The position numbers and the translations under genes were made by a program. Below the pieces are notes generated by a model that saw only the letters and a program-made list of their open reading frames with translations, had not been told where the DNA came from and ran no database searches. 64,000 nucleotides of DNA, taken from the NCBI GenBank assembly GCA_029204045.2, contig CM055066.1, positions 48,731,863 through 48,795,862 on the forward strand, read 5' to 3'. Positions 48,444-59,673 of the stretch are shown in pieces; within the stretch, counting starts at the first letter, position 1; each line of letters opens with the position of its first letter. Source of the DNA: Tillandsia leiboldiana (Eukaryota > Streptophyta > Magnoliopsida > Poales > Bromeliaceae).

Positions 48444-51127
48444 TGTGGTGTCCCGATTTTTCCGTACGACTTGACTGGGTGGTCGGCGGTTGAGAAAACA
48501 TCTATTTTTTGTGTATCGAGCCCGTTGTGCATCAAACGGATGCCAAAAACGGACTCAGCGCATGAAAACGTTAAAAATCGGTTATTTTCTGGCAAAATAG
48601 AACTAACGGGCCGAATTTCTGGGTGGGCCGGTCCACGGCCCACTTGGCGTGCACCGGGACCAATGGACGCAGCGGAGGGGCCACGTGGCAAGCTCCCATT
48701 GGCCGGGCGACGGGCGGGAGTTCTGACGCTGATTGCGCCGGGCGCGGCGCACCGTGGACCCCGCCAGGCCACGTGACGCCCGCCCATTGGCGGGCGCATT
48801 GACCCGGTGGCCCCGGCGCAGACCGTGGCCCGTGTACCCCTGCGTAGACCCCGCAGGGACACGTGGCGCGATCCCGTTAATTCGGGCGCTGGCCGGGAAC
48901 CCGCTGGATGGCCGCCACGTGTCCTGCGGGGGTCCTGTGGATTTCGGGCGCCAGGAAGTTGCGCCCGAATCCGCTTTTTGGTGGATTTTGGACTTTTGGC
49001 TGTAAATAGCTCACTTCTGCCTCCATTTGAGGACTTTTCCCGAGCTTTCTTGAGCCCATCTTCGACAGGGAACTTCGTCTTCGAGTATTCTTCGATATTT
49101 GGGATCCCGGAGATTTTTTGGAAGACGTTTCATCAGCTTCCTCCTCGACATTGCGAGCTTCAACGTGCCTTCGATATCTATCTTCTCCGTCGACACTTCT
49201 TCCGCGAGCTCCCCTGGGCTGACGAGAGGGAGTTTTTTTCCGATTATGGCGGCATCGGTTCCACGAGAGGTAGATCTTCGATTTCCGTATGTACCACTTC
49301 TCTCAGTTTTGGGTTTTTATTGGGGTTTTCGGAGCATCTTTGAACCCCTTTCTTGCTGGTGGTTTTTCTAGACAGCAGAGCTTGTCTAATTTTTATCTCG
49401 GTGCTCGGTTATCGAATTTCAGCCCGTGAGGATCGATCGACATCTACGCTTCGCGAGGATCGCAGTCATATTTTTATTGGAATATTTGAAGATCATCTTG
49501 AAGGTGATATTTTGACTTCTTCTGGACTGATTTTTTCGCAGAGTTGTAATCTTGGGGATTTTTGCTTACCGCGGTGTTTGGTCTGTATCTCAGTGACTGG
49601 GAGGAGTTTTCTAGTGTTTTTGCGCTTGTTGGGATCGTGGGAATGTGAGGAGTATCCCCATTTAGTTTCGGCTTATTTGGACTTCGGATCGACGTGTGCA
49701 TTCAGGTGGGTTGCTTTCGTCTCCAAAACCGGTGGACGGTTCTCTAATTCTATGTTATAGTGAACATGCATGTTCGTGAGATGTGATAGTGAGCATGTTG
49801 GTGATAGATGATATTCCTTTTATTGATATTGAGATCATGTTGGACAGTGCTCCCTATTTATGTTCAATTTAATTAAATGCCATTGTTGGAACTTTGACCT
49901 AGCACCCCGTCATATGTTGGATGTTTCAACCAGACTAGTAGAAAACCCAAACTTGGGCTAGCTTATTTTATGCGTTAGACACTCCCACACATTTATTCGT
50001 TTTTCCTGGACTTAGAGTGTTCCTCGCCCGGGTAGTGGGCCGAGTAGTCGGAATGTTGTGGGATGCATGTTACACTCATGCCTGGGGTCCTAGTGGAGTC
50101 TGGTAGCTGTGATTAGACCAGTGCTAGTCTTGGGAGCCGTCTGAGTCGAAGGTGGGTCCCAGCTGTCGAGTTTTTTTCTAGCTAGTGAGTTAGATATGTG
50201 ATTTGGGTATTATCGATCTTGTTGATCGTGGATTGGGATTATAGCCTGCATGAGCCATATTGAGCTCGACAGAGATGCGCGGATACTTTCCTCGGTGGGG
50301 TCGCGCCCCTCGAGTGCCGCTCCGGAGCTAGGCCTGTTACTTTGCTATCGCGACTTGTCGACGTAGTCCTTCTGGCTAGGCCCTTTTTTGGCAGTCACGG
50401 ACGCCCTACGTAAGTCCAGTCCTCCGTGGATGTAATGGCAGTAGGTGGGCGCAGGTTTGACTGGACCCTATGTGGCAGTCAGTGTAGATTGGGTGATTGT
50501 TTTATCGAGAGATAGTAGATGCATCATGTTTTATCTGTATCATCCCTTGAGCATCTAGATAGAGGCATAGTAGCTGTAGAGTTATTTCCAGCCTTTCTTT
50601 TATAGTACTGCATTTGCTACCTTATGCCTCTAGTAGACTCAGTGGACAGACCGTCGGGCTTCGTGGCGGTACCCACTGAGAACTATTGTTGGTTGTAGTT
50701 CTCACACCCGCTGTTGGTGACTTTTTTCCAGGGACTTCTTCTCCAGTTCCTGCTGCTCCAGTTGCTGCTCCATCTGACTGAGGTAAGGGAGTCGCGAGTT
50801 AGATCCCTACTCGTTTCCAGCAGAGAGAGTAGATGTACCACTTTTCGTGATGTTTCTAGTACTGTCAGTGGTTTAGAGATATCTTGTATTTATCTTACTA
50901 GGGTTGAGAGTTTTATTTTGGAGAGACATTTGTATTGTGAGGACCTGACATGTACTATTTGGAGTTGTATTTATGTTATTTCTGCAGTTTACTTTTCCGT
51001 TCTGATATCTGTATTGTGGTTAGTATTATCTTTTGCAGGTTAGTCGCTTCGTCTATACGGGGCTTCTCATATGGGCGGCGGATCTGTTGGCGGGCCCGGG
51101 CCGCAGTTTCGACCCCGGGGCGTGACA
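48444..51127 (+). mobile_element. 5' LTR (F2) of the plus-strand Del/Tekay-like element
   Basis: It begins TGTGGTGTCCCGATTTTTCC and ends GGGGCGTGACA at 51127, with the PBS directly after. CACGTG lies at 48682, 48770, 48860 and 48916, ATTGG at 48698 and 48786, a TATA variant GGCTGTAAATAGC near 49000, and hairpins at 50678-50703 and 51055-51072. Length is 2.68 kb. Confidence 0.82.
50678..50703 (+). other. leader hairpin (F2 5' LTR, wobble variant)
   Basis: GAGAACTAT, loop TGTTGGTT, GTAGTTCTC. The loop-closing C to T change leaves a U-G pair, so the stem is preserved. Confidence 0.62.
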
Positions 51128-51135
51128 GATTAGAG

Positions 51136-51148
51136 TAGTATCAGAGCC
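51136..51148 (+). promoter_or_regulatory. primer-binding site (initiator Met tRNA type)
   Basis: TAGTATCAGAGCC lies nine bases after the LTR end. The usual PBS is TGGTATCAGAGCC, so one G is changed to A here. The F1 copies keep the canonical form. Confidence 0.8.
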
Positions 51149-51427
51149 AATGATGTAGATCATTGTGGACTTAGAAACCCTAGGCTTGTGGTTGGACCCT
51201 AGGATGACTCACGTGAGAGTCGTGATTGTTAGCGAGAGTCCTGATTGAGTTTCCTTACTCTCCCAAGGGATGGGACGAGTGATTGACATGTTTTCTCTCG
51301 GTAAGCGGTTATGTTGGCTACAGACAACATAGTACTACAGGAAGGGGGACATGCCTTAGACTTTCGCTAGATTGGGTCGAGTGTTGTTTTGGTTTTGATC
51401 GTCTCCTTTTTGTCACAGGTGAGAGCG

Positions 51428-51869
51428 ATGCCTTCGCGGCGCAGGATACTAACGCGTTCTCAACCTTCCTCCTCCGATGAGCCTGAGCAGGAGGAGTCAG
51501 GACAGGGCCGGCCGAGAGAGGTACCGGAACTTCGGGCTCAGATGGCCTAGATGTCGGAGACCATGGATCGGGTGATGCGTATGCTTGAGCAAAGGGCGCA
51601 GCCGGTCGCAGCACCCCCTGAGAGTTCCCCTGCGCCTTCGTCGCCAGTCGTGGCACCCCCAGTTGTACCAGCGGCACCGGCAGCCCCTATTGCGCCGGTT
51701 ATCAGTAGACAACCGTTTGGGTTGGTGGGACAGTTGACCCCTGCGGAGCAGCGAGAGGTTGTTGATTGTTTGATGAGGTTCTGACAGCTCGACCCACCTT
51801 GTTTCTCTGGGCGGAGTTTGGAGCCGTGGGAGGCAGAGTCGTCACGGCTATGGAGAGACTTTTTGAGAC
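51428..51869 (+). pseudogene. gag, N-terminal part, of the Del/Tekay-like element
   Basis: The frame starts ATGCCTTCGCGGCG at 51428. It reads MPSRRRILTRSQPSSSDEPE, then MDRVMRMLEQRAQPVA and a Pro/Ala-rich linker, followed by EVVDCLMRF and QLDPPCFSG. Two premature stops, TAG at 51548 and TGA at 51782, interrupt it; both fit C-to-T changes of CAG and CGA. The coding sequence is then split by the F3 solo LTR at 51870 and resumes at 56693. Gag forms the particle that packages element RNA. Confidence 0.8.
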
Positions 51870-52497
51870 TGTAGTGAACCGGAATTTTAATAAATAAATA
51901 AATGTAAATAAAATGGTATGAAATGCTATTTTATTGAATTTATAGAGGTGAAGGATGACCTGGGAATGAATTGGGCCCAAATCGGGATTAAAATGTGAGA
52001 TCTGGAATCTTACATGAGAAATTAGGCCCAGATTGTAAGTGGAAAATTCACAGTCTCGGAAAATTCTGAGAAAATTACGGGACCTCCGTAAATGTGTTTT
52101 AAGGCCACAGTAAAAGTTTCGCGTTGATCGGACACTCGGATAGAGAGAACGGGCTCTGTCAGCGAATTCAAATACAGTGGGACTTTTGGTAACCCAAAGA
52201 GGGTCCAAATTGAAAAGTTTAAGTATCAGGAGGTAAATTAAGTTAAACTGTGGCTGCCCGTCAAATTTGAGCGAAAACGGGCGAGAAACGGGCAAGAACG
52301 GACGAAAACGGGCGAAACTGGGCTTGGGCCCAAGTTTCGGGCGCCCGAAAGTGGGTTCCGGGCGCCTGGAAAATACTGTAGCAAACCGGGTTTTGTAGCA
52401 CTGTAGCGAACCGGTTACTGTAGCAGCCCGGTCCGGACTTCGATGTGCCCGAAAGTTACTGTAGCACGCCCGAAAGTTACTGTGGCACGGATCCCGA

Positions 52498-52580
52498 GGC
52501 AGTTGGCACGGATCCTGAGGCGTTGGCACGAATCCCGAGGCAGCGGGCGCGAATCCCGAGGCAGCGGGCGCGAATCCCGA
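52498..52580 (+). repeat. short tandem repeat GCACGGATCCCGAGGCAG
   Basis: About five units of 18-25 bp with variants (GCGCGAATCCCGAGGCAG) lie just upstream of the G-box region of the F3 LTR. Confidence 0.75.
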
Positions 52581-52646
52581 GGCAAGTTTTTTGCGCGCGG
52601 CGCGCTGTGGCGCGCGGCCCGAGGCGCGTGGTAGGTGGGGAAGCGC

Positions 52647-52900
52647 CACGTGGCGTCTCCCCATTGGACGCCCTGACCGAGGGAGCAGGCGTGCACGGGG
52701 AAGGCGCGCGGGCACTGTAGCGGGTCAGCGGGGTCAGGCCACGTGTCGGCCTCCTATTCGTCGGTCAGCGCGACGTGACGCGCTGACGCGACGCGTCACT
52801 GCTGGCGGGCGTCAGAGCGAGGGGTAGTGCGGTCCACGTGGCAGCCTCTGATTGGCTGCCACTGGTCCATGGTTGCGGTGCACGGGTCCATGGCCACGTG
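52647..52900 (+). promoter_or_regulatory. G-box/CCAAT array of the F3 LTR
   Basis: CACGTG lies at 52647, 52740, 52835 and 52895, with ATTGG 10-15 bp after the first and third. Spacing and order resemble the F2 LTRs although the surrounding sequence differs. Confidence 0.65.
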
Positions 52901-53414
52901 TCGCGCTCGGGTTGGCCGAGCGATGCTGACGTGGCGCCAAGCTGGCAAGGCGTGGCGCGTGGACCGGCGGCGGGACAGTTACTGTAGCCGCCCGAAAGTT
53001 TTCGGGCGCCCGAAAGTTGCGCCCGAAAGTCCGGAAATGGCCTATATGGGCCCGAAACGGCTTATTTTTTCTCCTTTTTCCCTCTTGGGCTTCACCCGAG
53101 CGTACCAGGAGAAGGAATGGGCGATTTTCGCCCGGGCTTTTCGGCGCGCACGAGCGCGCCGTCGACTCCATGGAGCGCGCAAGATGTCTCAAATAGGGTT
53201 AATAGACGCGTTGGACGACGCGACGACATTGAGGTAGGTCCCGTATGCCATTTTGCGGTATTTTTGTCGCAGTTTTTACGTTTCCTTTTGGATTATGGGT
53301 TTGACCCCCATGCCTATGTGCGTGTCAGGGACCAAGTTTTACTGTGCCGTTTTACTGCGCGAGTTTCGCGGGCATTTTGGGCGCGCCTTATTTTGCGGGC
53401 CGCTCGTGGAGGTA

Positions 53415-54005
53415 TGCACCGTTTTGCGTGCGGAATCGATAAATAGGCACAGTTTTGGACGCGAACGCGGAAAATATGCACCGTTTTGCGTGCAAAGTTG
53501 AAGAAGGAACGTGCACCATTTTGCGTGCCGACCCGAGGTACGTGCTCCGTTTTGCGTGCAGGTTGGACTAATGGGCACCGTTTTACGTGCAGACTCTAAC
53601 ATTGTATCTCGTTTTCCCGTGCAGGACGGAAAAGTGTGCACCGTTTTGCGTGCAACCCTACAGTAGAAAGTGCATCGTTTTGCGTGCCAATACGGGGTAC
53701 GTGCTCCGTTTTGCGTGCGGGTTGGACCAATGTGCACCATTTTACGTGTAGATTCTAATAATTTACACCATTTTTCTTGCAGGGCTAGGAAAAATTGCAC
53801 CGTTTTGCGTGCAACCCTACAGTCAGACATGCACCGTTTTGCGTGCAGATTTGAGGTACGTGCACCGTTTTGCGTGCAGATTGTGTTGCCGCGCATCATT
53901 TTGCGTGCCGGCTGAAGTGGCGCGCACCATTTCTACGTATGGATTTTAATGACATGCATCATTTTGCGTGCAGGATTATAGGACGTGCACCGTTTTGCGT
54001 GCAAG
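53415..54005 (+). repeat. ~16 copies of GCACCGTTTTGCGTGCA at 30-60 bp spacing
   Basis: The core is sharply conserved while spacers vary in length and sequence. The core is itself palindrome-like (TGCACC...CGTGCA ends). The array lies downstream of the presumed start of transcription of the F3 LTR. A 186-codon minus-strand ORF (53339-53899) is just the repeat read in one frame. Confidence 0.88.
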
Positions 54006-55082
54006 CTCGAGGAGACAAGTGGAATCGCGCGGAGACCAATTGCAAGTGTCTACAAGCAATTGGGAACACCACAAGGTGGGAAATTCTGCCGAAATTGGGT
54101 GACCTCTCCCCTTGCTCCTTTGCTTTTCGATCCAGAAGCATGATAGTAGCCTGTTAGAGGCGTTAGGGAATCATGATAGTAATGGCATGCATAGAAAAAT
54201 ATATATTATTTTGTTCTGGAGATGAAAATAATAAGCTATTTATGATTGTGATAATGTTAGGGTCTAACCCTAGGAATCATGTGAGACATAAGGGAAAAGA
54301 ATATGTTGGTAGTAAGACTAGGAGAAAACCTAGATTTAGGTTTAACGAGTGGCATGATGACCTAGGAGATATACCTAGATCGACAAGTGGCATTATCTTA
54401 GGAAAATAACCTAAGGTTGGGACTAGAGTGTTAAACATAGAGTCAGAGAACTCTAGGTTAAACAAGTTATGGAACTTAGGTAAAGGAACCTAAGAGGAAC
54501 TAATAGGGTTAAACTCTAATGAGGAGATAGAGTTAATGCAACCCTAGGTTAAACATGGAACAGAAAAATAGAGTTAGTAAAACTCTAGGATTCAGTAAGG
54601 AATCAGGAAAAAGGGAAAATTAGATTCCCAAGTTAGAGAATTAATTAAGGTAACCCCCAGGAAGTCATAGGAAGTCTGGGTAAATGGATCAATTAGTTTA
54701 ACTGCAATCTGAGTTAAATAAGGAAAATGGGAAATGATCAAATGTGGAGACATGAAAGGAAGAGAAAATGGAAATAGGATTAATAAACTCTTAAGTTAGA
54801 TAAGATTGAAAGTAACTAGTGTCCTAGTGACATAGTGCAGTGATATAGTGCAACCTTAAGGGTAATTGAAGTTTAGGGTTGTGAATTGAGAACAGGTAAG
54901 AAAAGTATAAAGTGGTCAGGAAACTTAAGATATTGCCAAGTGGCAAAATAAGTGGAAATGTGAATGAGTAAATTGTTCAAACTTAAATTGGTGTTATAGA
55001 CACCCAAATTATCCTAGAGTAAAGAACTTAGGATAAAGGAAATAAAGCTTAAGTGAAAGCTAAAGTGGCTAATAAGCAAGAT

Positions 55083-55240
55083 AAGCAAATTGCTCGAGAG
55101 CGAGCTAAAAGTGATTAATGATCAAGACAAGCAAATTGCTCGAGAGCGAGCTAAAATTGATTAATGATCAAGACAAGCAAATTGCTCGAGAGCGAGCTAA
55201 AAGTGATTAATGATCAAGACAAGCAAATTGCTTGAAATAA
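55083..55240 (+). repeat. 46-bp tandem repeat, four copies
   Basis: AAGCAAATTGCTCGAGAGCG recurs at 55083, 55129 and 55175, with a variant at 55221 (exact 46-bp period). Each unit contains the inverted repeat GCTCGAGAGCGAGC. Confidence 0.92.
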
Positions 55241-55277
55241 AAGAGAAAAGTAAAAGAGAAGCATTGAGGCATGAATG

Positions 55278-55625
55278 CTAACGGGAGGGTTGAGCATATG
55301 TCACTCCCGGGTGGATGAGTGCCAAGGTGCCTTAAACTCATCTGAACATAAAGTGTAAAGAGAATGGTTAAAGAAAGAGAATGATTAATGAAAGGTAAAA
55401 ATGATAAGATAAAATGTATTGGGCCGAGCACTACGGGAGGCGATGCTACAACCTGTTCTTGTTTGATTGGGGTTGTAGGCATTCGTCTTTTGGAACCCTC
55501 GGACCCTGTAAAAGAAAAGCCTAAATGGCCCTTGGGAGGGTTGAGCATATGTCACTCCCAAGTGAATTAAAGAATTAAAGCTAAGTTGCCAACGGGAGGG
55601 TTGAGCATATGTCACTCCCGGGGGA
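55278..55625 (+). repeat. three copies of GGGAGGGTTGAGCATATGTC plus ACTCCC
   Basis: Copies lie near 55284, 55535 and 55593. Each begins CGGGAG or GGGAG and ends CTCCCG or CTCCC, so each could fold on itself. Confidence 0.8.
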
Positions 55626-56194
55626 AGTGTGTGAGCAAGACTCAGCTTCCCAAGTAAAGGCAAAGCAAAGAGCTAAAGGCAAAAGAAAAGATAAAGATAA
55701 AACGGGCGGACCTACGGAGTGAAACGCGGCCCAAGTTGGAGCAGTTGGCAGTGCCCCTCTCCTGGGTAGAGACCCGTTCGGGACGTTTCTTCCGTAGGAC
55801 AGGGTAACACTTGTGGGTGTTATCGGCAACCTTAGAAATCTTATCTTATGGTAGCAGGACTACCGGGCTGGGGCCCGTTGGATAAGAATTTCCGAGGGTT
55901 AACTTGAACTAAAGCACCAGAATGTAAAGAAAAAAAGAGAAAGATAGAGTGGCCAAGGTGGCCGGGTTAGTTGAACCCTGTATATAGCGGCATAGTGGCC
56001 GAGTTGGTGCTTAGCAGCCTAGTGTGGCTAGACAGAGTAGTGCTGGGTCGATGAGTATACACAGATAGTGTAGTGATATATTATATAGCATGGCCGCATT
56101 TTGATATTGAGGATTTTAGTTTCCTAGCACTATTATTATTGCTTCCATTGGACCAAGTGGTGTAGGACACCTTTTCTCGGTGGTTGAACCCACT

Positions 56195-56215
56195 GGGAAC
56201 TCTGTCGGAGTTCTC
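56195..56215 (+). other. leader hairpin (F3 form)
   Basis: GGGAACTC, loop TGTCG, GAGTTCTC: an 8-bp stem with one G-U pair. Compared with F1, one A and its partner T have both been lost. Confidence 0.6.
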
Positions 56216-56692
56216 ACACCCCTTGGGTGACCCCCCCCCCCCACAGGTTCGGGTCGGGATACAGCGGACGAGACGGTTTAGATGCAGACGGCGAGGCATA
56301 CGTCATGGGCAAGGGCCCAGCAGCATAGAGACCTAGAGGGTCTAGCAGAGGTATCCCTTTTATATATTTCTTGAGTGAACCTTGTATGGTGAGGAATTTA
56401 TGTAAAGGAATTGTAATAATTTTATTTGCAAGTTCAGAAATGTAAAGTGTAATAAATTTAAGTTATGGTTCACTCTTGTATGCTTTCATTATTGTTTAAA
56501 CTGTTTGTTTGTAAAATGAAAGTTCAAATTTATAGTGATTTTCAGTACTCTGATATTGAGCTTCCGCATATACTTGTTGTATGATTATGGATGTTGCCGT
56601 TCCTTTCGGGTAGTGAAAGGTCATACCCGATAGGCGGGTCTGTTGGCGTGCCCGAACCGTACAAATTGGCGGACTCGGGGCGTGACAGAGAC

Positions 56693-57635
56693 CCTTTTTA
56701 TCGAGGAGAGATTTCAGGTTCTTCTGGCGATGAAATTTTTGGAGCACAATGCCGAGGCATGGTGGCAGCGAGTTGACCTGTTGGTCCGCCTGGGACCCAG
56801 CTGCTTACTTGGTCGGAGTTCCGCAGCCTTCTACTTTGAGCCTTCTTCCCTGCGAGTGTCAGACAGAGGTTGGAGGAGGAGTTGAAGAATCTCCGACAGG
56901 GAGGCCGTTCTGTGCAGGAGTACATCGTAGATTTTAACCGACTACTGGACAGTGTACCACACGCGGCCAGAGACGAGGCGCACAGGATTTACATGTTCGA
57001 GAGAGGCTTGCGCCGGGATATTTATCAGTTTGTTCGTTCGCGCAGACTGCAGACACTGGATGCCTCGATGGAGCAGGCACTATATGTTGAGCGCGGGAAG
57101 GTGGTGATGGAGGAGATGACTCTTGCCCCCGCAGTGGTTTCAGGGGCGAAGCGCCCAGCACCTGTCGATGGGGGACAGACGAGCCGGCAGGGGCCTCCGA
57201 GACCTCCACGATTTCATTCTCAGGGTCGTGGGTTTCAGGGGCGCCAGAGGTCTGGTGGACCCCGTCACCCCCAGCAGCAGCGACGACCGCCTCAGCAACA
57301 GCAGCAGTTCCAGTGGCAGCCGCGCCAGGATAGATGTGTTATTTGTGGGGGATCGCACCCACCGAGCCAGTGTACTCAGAGGCAGGGCCGATGCTTCCGC
57401 TGTAGTCAGACTAGTCATTTTCAGGCGTCGTGCCCCAGAGCGGGATTCTCAGCACCCTCGACGGCCTCAGCACCCCTTGGTCATCTGCAGATGGCTGGAC
57501 CTTCTGCGACTTATGGTATGCCTGATCGTGCTTCTTCCCCGCAACAACCGGAGCGACGACCATCAACGCCGAGCGGGCGAGTTTATGCCGCTCAGGTAGA
57601 GGATGCTTCGGCGTCCGACCACGTCGTTGCAGGTA
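56693..57635 (+). pseudogene. gag, C-terminal part with zinc knuckle
   Basis: Pieces in shifting frames include FIEERFQVLLAMKFLEHNAE with AWWQRV directly after (56698-56775), EELKNLRQGGRSVQEYIVDF (from about 56876), EAHRIYMFERGLRRDIYQFV, and a Gln/Pro-rich linker. A CCHC knuckle CFRCSQTSHFQASC follows, preceded by CVICGGSHPPSQC, a second CxxC-H-C unit. The order capsid, linker, nucleocapsid is that of chromoviral gag. At least one frameshift lies between 56775 and 56870. Confidence 0.85.
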
Positions 57636-58005
57636 TTGTTTTGATTTCTACAGTTCATACTCGAGCTCTTTTCGATACTGGTGCTTCACACTCATTTATC
57701 AGTAGAACATTTGCATCCCTACATTGTTTAGAGATAGATTCATTGTCGCATGCATTAGAGGTTCGGATTCCAGATCATATTTTGCATGTCGAGGAGTATT
57801 GTAGGGCTTGCTCAGTGCAGTTGTTTTGATTTCTACAGTTCGTACTCGAGCTCTTTTCGATACTGGTGCTTCACACTCATTTATCAGTAGAACATTTGCA
57901 TCCCTACATTGTTTAGAGATAGATTCATTGTCGCATGCATTAGAGGTTCGGATTCCAGATCATATTTTGCATGTCGAGGAGTATTGTAGGGCTTGCTCAG
58001 TGCAG
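57636..58005 (+). repeat. 185-bp tandem duplication across the protease active site
   Basis: Bases 57636-57820 are repeated at 57821-58005 with one visible difference (TTCATACTCG against TTCGTACTCG). Each copy encodes the protease motif LFDTGASHSFISRTFA. As 185 is not a multiple of three, the duplication shifts the frame. The first copy stops at 57827-57829. Confidence 0.95.
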
Positions 58006-58650
58006 TTGGGATCTTGGATCTTGCCGGCAGACTTGCTTGTCTTGCGGCAGCTCCAGGATTTTAACGTTGTACTAGGTATGGATTGGTTGTCACGGTACTT
58101 TGCCACCATTGACTGCAGGGAGAGGACTGTGACTCTCCGTGAGCCTGGACAGGAGGAGTTCATCTACAGAGGTTGCCAGAGCACACTGTTCCCAGCGACC
58201 GTTTCCTCGGCGAGGGCTAGGAGGATGATGAGTAGAGGTTGTACCGCTTTCTTGGCAACTATTGTTGAGGTGCCTACGGCGGCACTGGGACTCGAGGATA
58301 TCCCCATTGTCCGCGAGTTTCCAGATGTGTTTCCCCCTGAGTTGACGACTATGCCGCCGGAGAGGGAGATAGAGTTTGTGATTGACGTGGTTTCGGGAAC
58401 CGCGCCAATCTCGAAGGCACCTTATTGGATGGCACCTGCCGAGTTGAGGGAGCTAAAGGCACAACTGCAGGATCTGATGAACAGGGGTATTGTTAGACCC
58501 AGTGTATCACCGTGGGGAGCGCCGGTTTTGTTTGTGAAGAAGAAGGATGGATCGCTTAGATTGTGTGTGGATTGCAGAGAGCTGAACAAAGTGACCATCC
58601 GGAACAAGTATCCTTTACCACAGATTGATGATTTGTTTGATCAGCTGTAG
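57821..58650 (+). pseudogene. protease and start of reverse transcriptase
   Basis: After the duplicated DTGASHSFIS active site the frame reads LSHALEVRIPDHILHVEEYC, VLGMDWLSRYFATIDCRERT, then DVFPPELTTMPPEREIEFVI and VKKKDGSLRLCVDCRELNKV. The aspartic protease cleaves the Gag-Pol polyprotein; the RT palm begins with the KDGSLRLCVDCR strand. The frame ends at TAG 58648-58650 after LFDQL, where the family has Gln, followed directly by GASVFSKIDL. Confidence 0.92.
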
Positions 58651-59376
58651 GGAGCTTCGGTGTTCTCGAAGATTGATCTCCAGTCCGGTTACCATCAGTT
58701 GAGAGTGAGGGCTGAGGACATATCCAAGACGGCTTTTAGATCCCGGTACGGGCATTATGAGTTCACAATGATGCCTTTTGGATTGACTAATGCTCCTGCC
58801 GCATTCATAGACTTAATAAACCGGATATTCCAGCCGTACTTGGACAAGTTTGTTGTGGTATTCATTGATGATATATTGATTTACTCCCGGAGTGATGTGG
58901 AGCATGAGGAGCACTTGAGGATAGTGCTGCAGCTTCTGAGAGAGAAGAAGTTGTATGCAAAGTTTAAGAAGTGCGAATTTTGGCTTCGGGAGGTTGCATT
59001 TTTAGGCCATATGGTTTCAGCCGCAGGAGTGGCAGTGGACCCGACGAAGATTGATACTGTTCGGGATTGGCCTAGACCGACGACGATTACTGAGGTCTGG
59101 AGCTTCTTGGGCTTAGCAGGTTGTTACCGTCGGTTTGTGGAGGGCTTTGCGAAAATCTCTACTCCCCTTACCCGACTGACTAGGAAGGGGATCAAATTCA
59201 CTTGGACTGAGCAGTGCCAGCAGAGCTTTGAGGACCTGAAGATGAGACTGATATCAGCGCCGATCTTAACATTGCCAGTGATGGGTGATGGGTTTGTGAT
59301 CTACAGCGACGCCTCGCATAGCGGTTTGGGTTGTGTACTGATGCAGCATGGTAGGGTAATTGCTTATGCTTCGTGA
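58651..59376 (+). pseudogene. reverse transcriptase core and RNase H start
   Basis: The frame contains FSKIDLQSGYHQLRV, FTMMPFGLTNAPAAF and the catalytic FVVVFIDDILIYS, then KKCEFWLREVAFLGHMVSA and the RNase H entry YSDASHSGLGCVLMQHGRV. The motif set is Ty3/gypsy RT. It ends at TGA 59374-59376 in AYAS*QLKDYE, where CGA (Arg) is expected. Otherwise it is intact and well conserved. Confidence 0.94.
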
Positions 59377-59673
59377 TAGCTAAAGGATTACGAGAAGAAT
59401 AACCCTACGCATGATTTGGAGCTTGACGCTGTTATTTTTGCTTTGAAGCTGTGGCGACATTACCTTTATGGTGAGCACTGCGAGATATTTACCGATCACA
59501 AAAACTTGAAGTATCTATTCACTCAGAAGGAGTTGAATTTGAGGCAACGCCGGTGGTTAGAGTTACTGAAGGATTATGATGTGAGCATTCTGTATCATCC
59601 CGGCAAGGCTAATGTGGTGGCAGATGCATTGAGTAGGAGGTCAGTGCAGAGTTTGAATATCATGATTACATAG
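59377..59673 (+). pseudogene. RNase H domain
   Basis: QLKDYEKNNPTHDLELDAVI, LKLWRHYLYGEHCEIFTDHK, NLRQRRWLELLKDYDVSILY and HPGKANVVADALSRRS follow in order, as in Del/Tekay chromoviruses. The domain removes RNA from the RNA-DNA hybrid. The frame ends with TAG at 59671-59673, where Gln is expected. Confidence 0.92.

Larger units (their letters stand above)
51870..56687 (+). mobile_element. 4.8-kb F3 solo LTR inserted in gag, GAGAC target duplication
   Basis: It begins TGTAGTGAACCGG and ends CGGGGCGTGACA. It is flanked by perfect GAGAC duplications at 51865-51869 and 56688-56692. Removing it and one GAGAC rejoins the gag reading frame into ...MERLFETLFIEER. It has G-boxes (52647, 52740, 52835, 52895), several internal tandem arrays and the leader hairpin at 56195-56215. 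There is no internal domain, so it is a solo LTR, unusually long at 4.8 kb. Confidence 0.93.

Noticed and set aside
53339..53899. 186-codon minus-strand ORF with repeated HAKRC and ARKTVH units
   Set aside because: It is the GCACCGTTTTGCGTGCA array read in one frame, with variable spacers and no start context or domain.
53415..54005. CRISPR-like appearance of a short repeat with variable spacers
   Set aside because: Plant nuclear context, uneven spacers (about 13-45 bp between cores), diverged repeats and no cas genes. The array lies wholly within a solo LTR.
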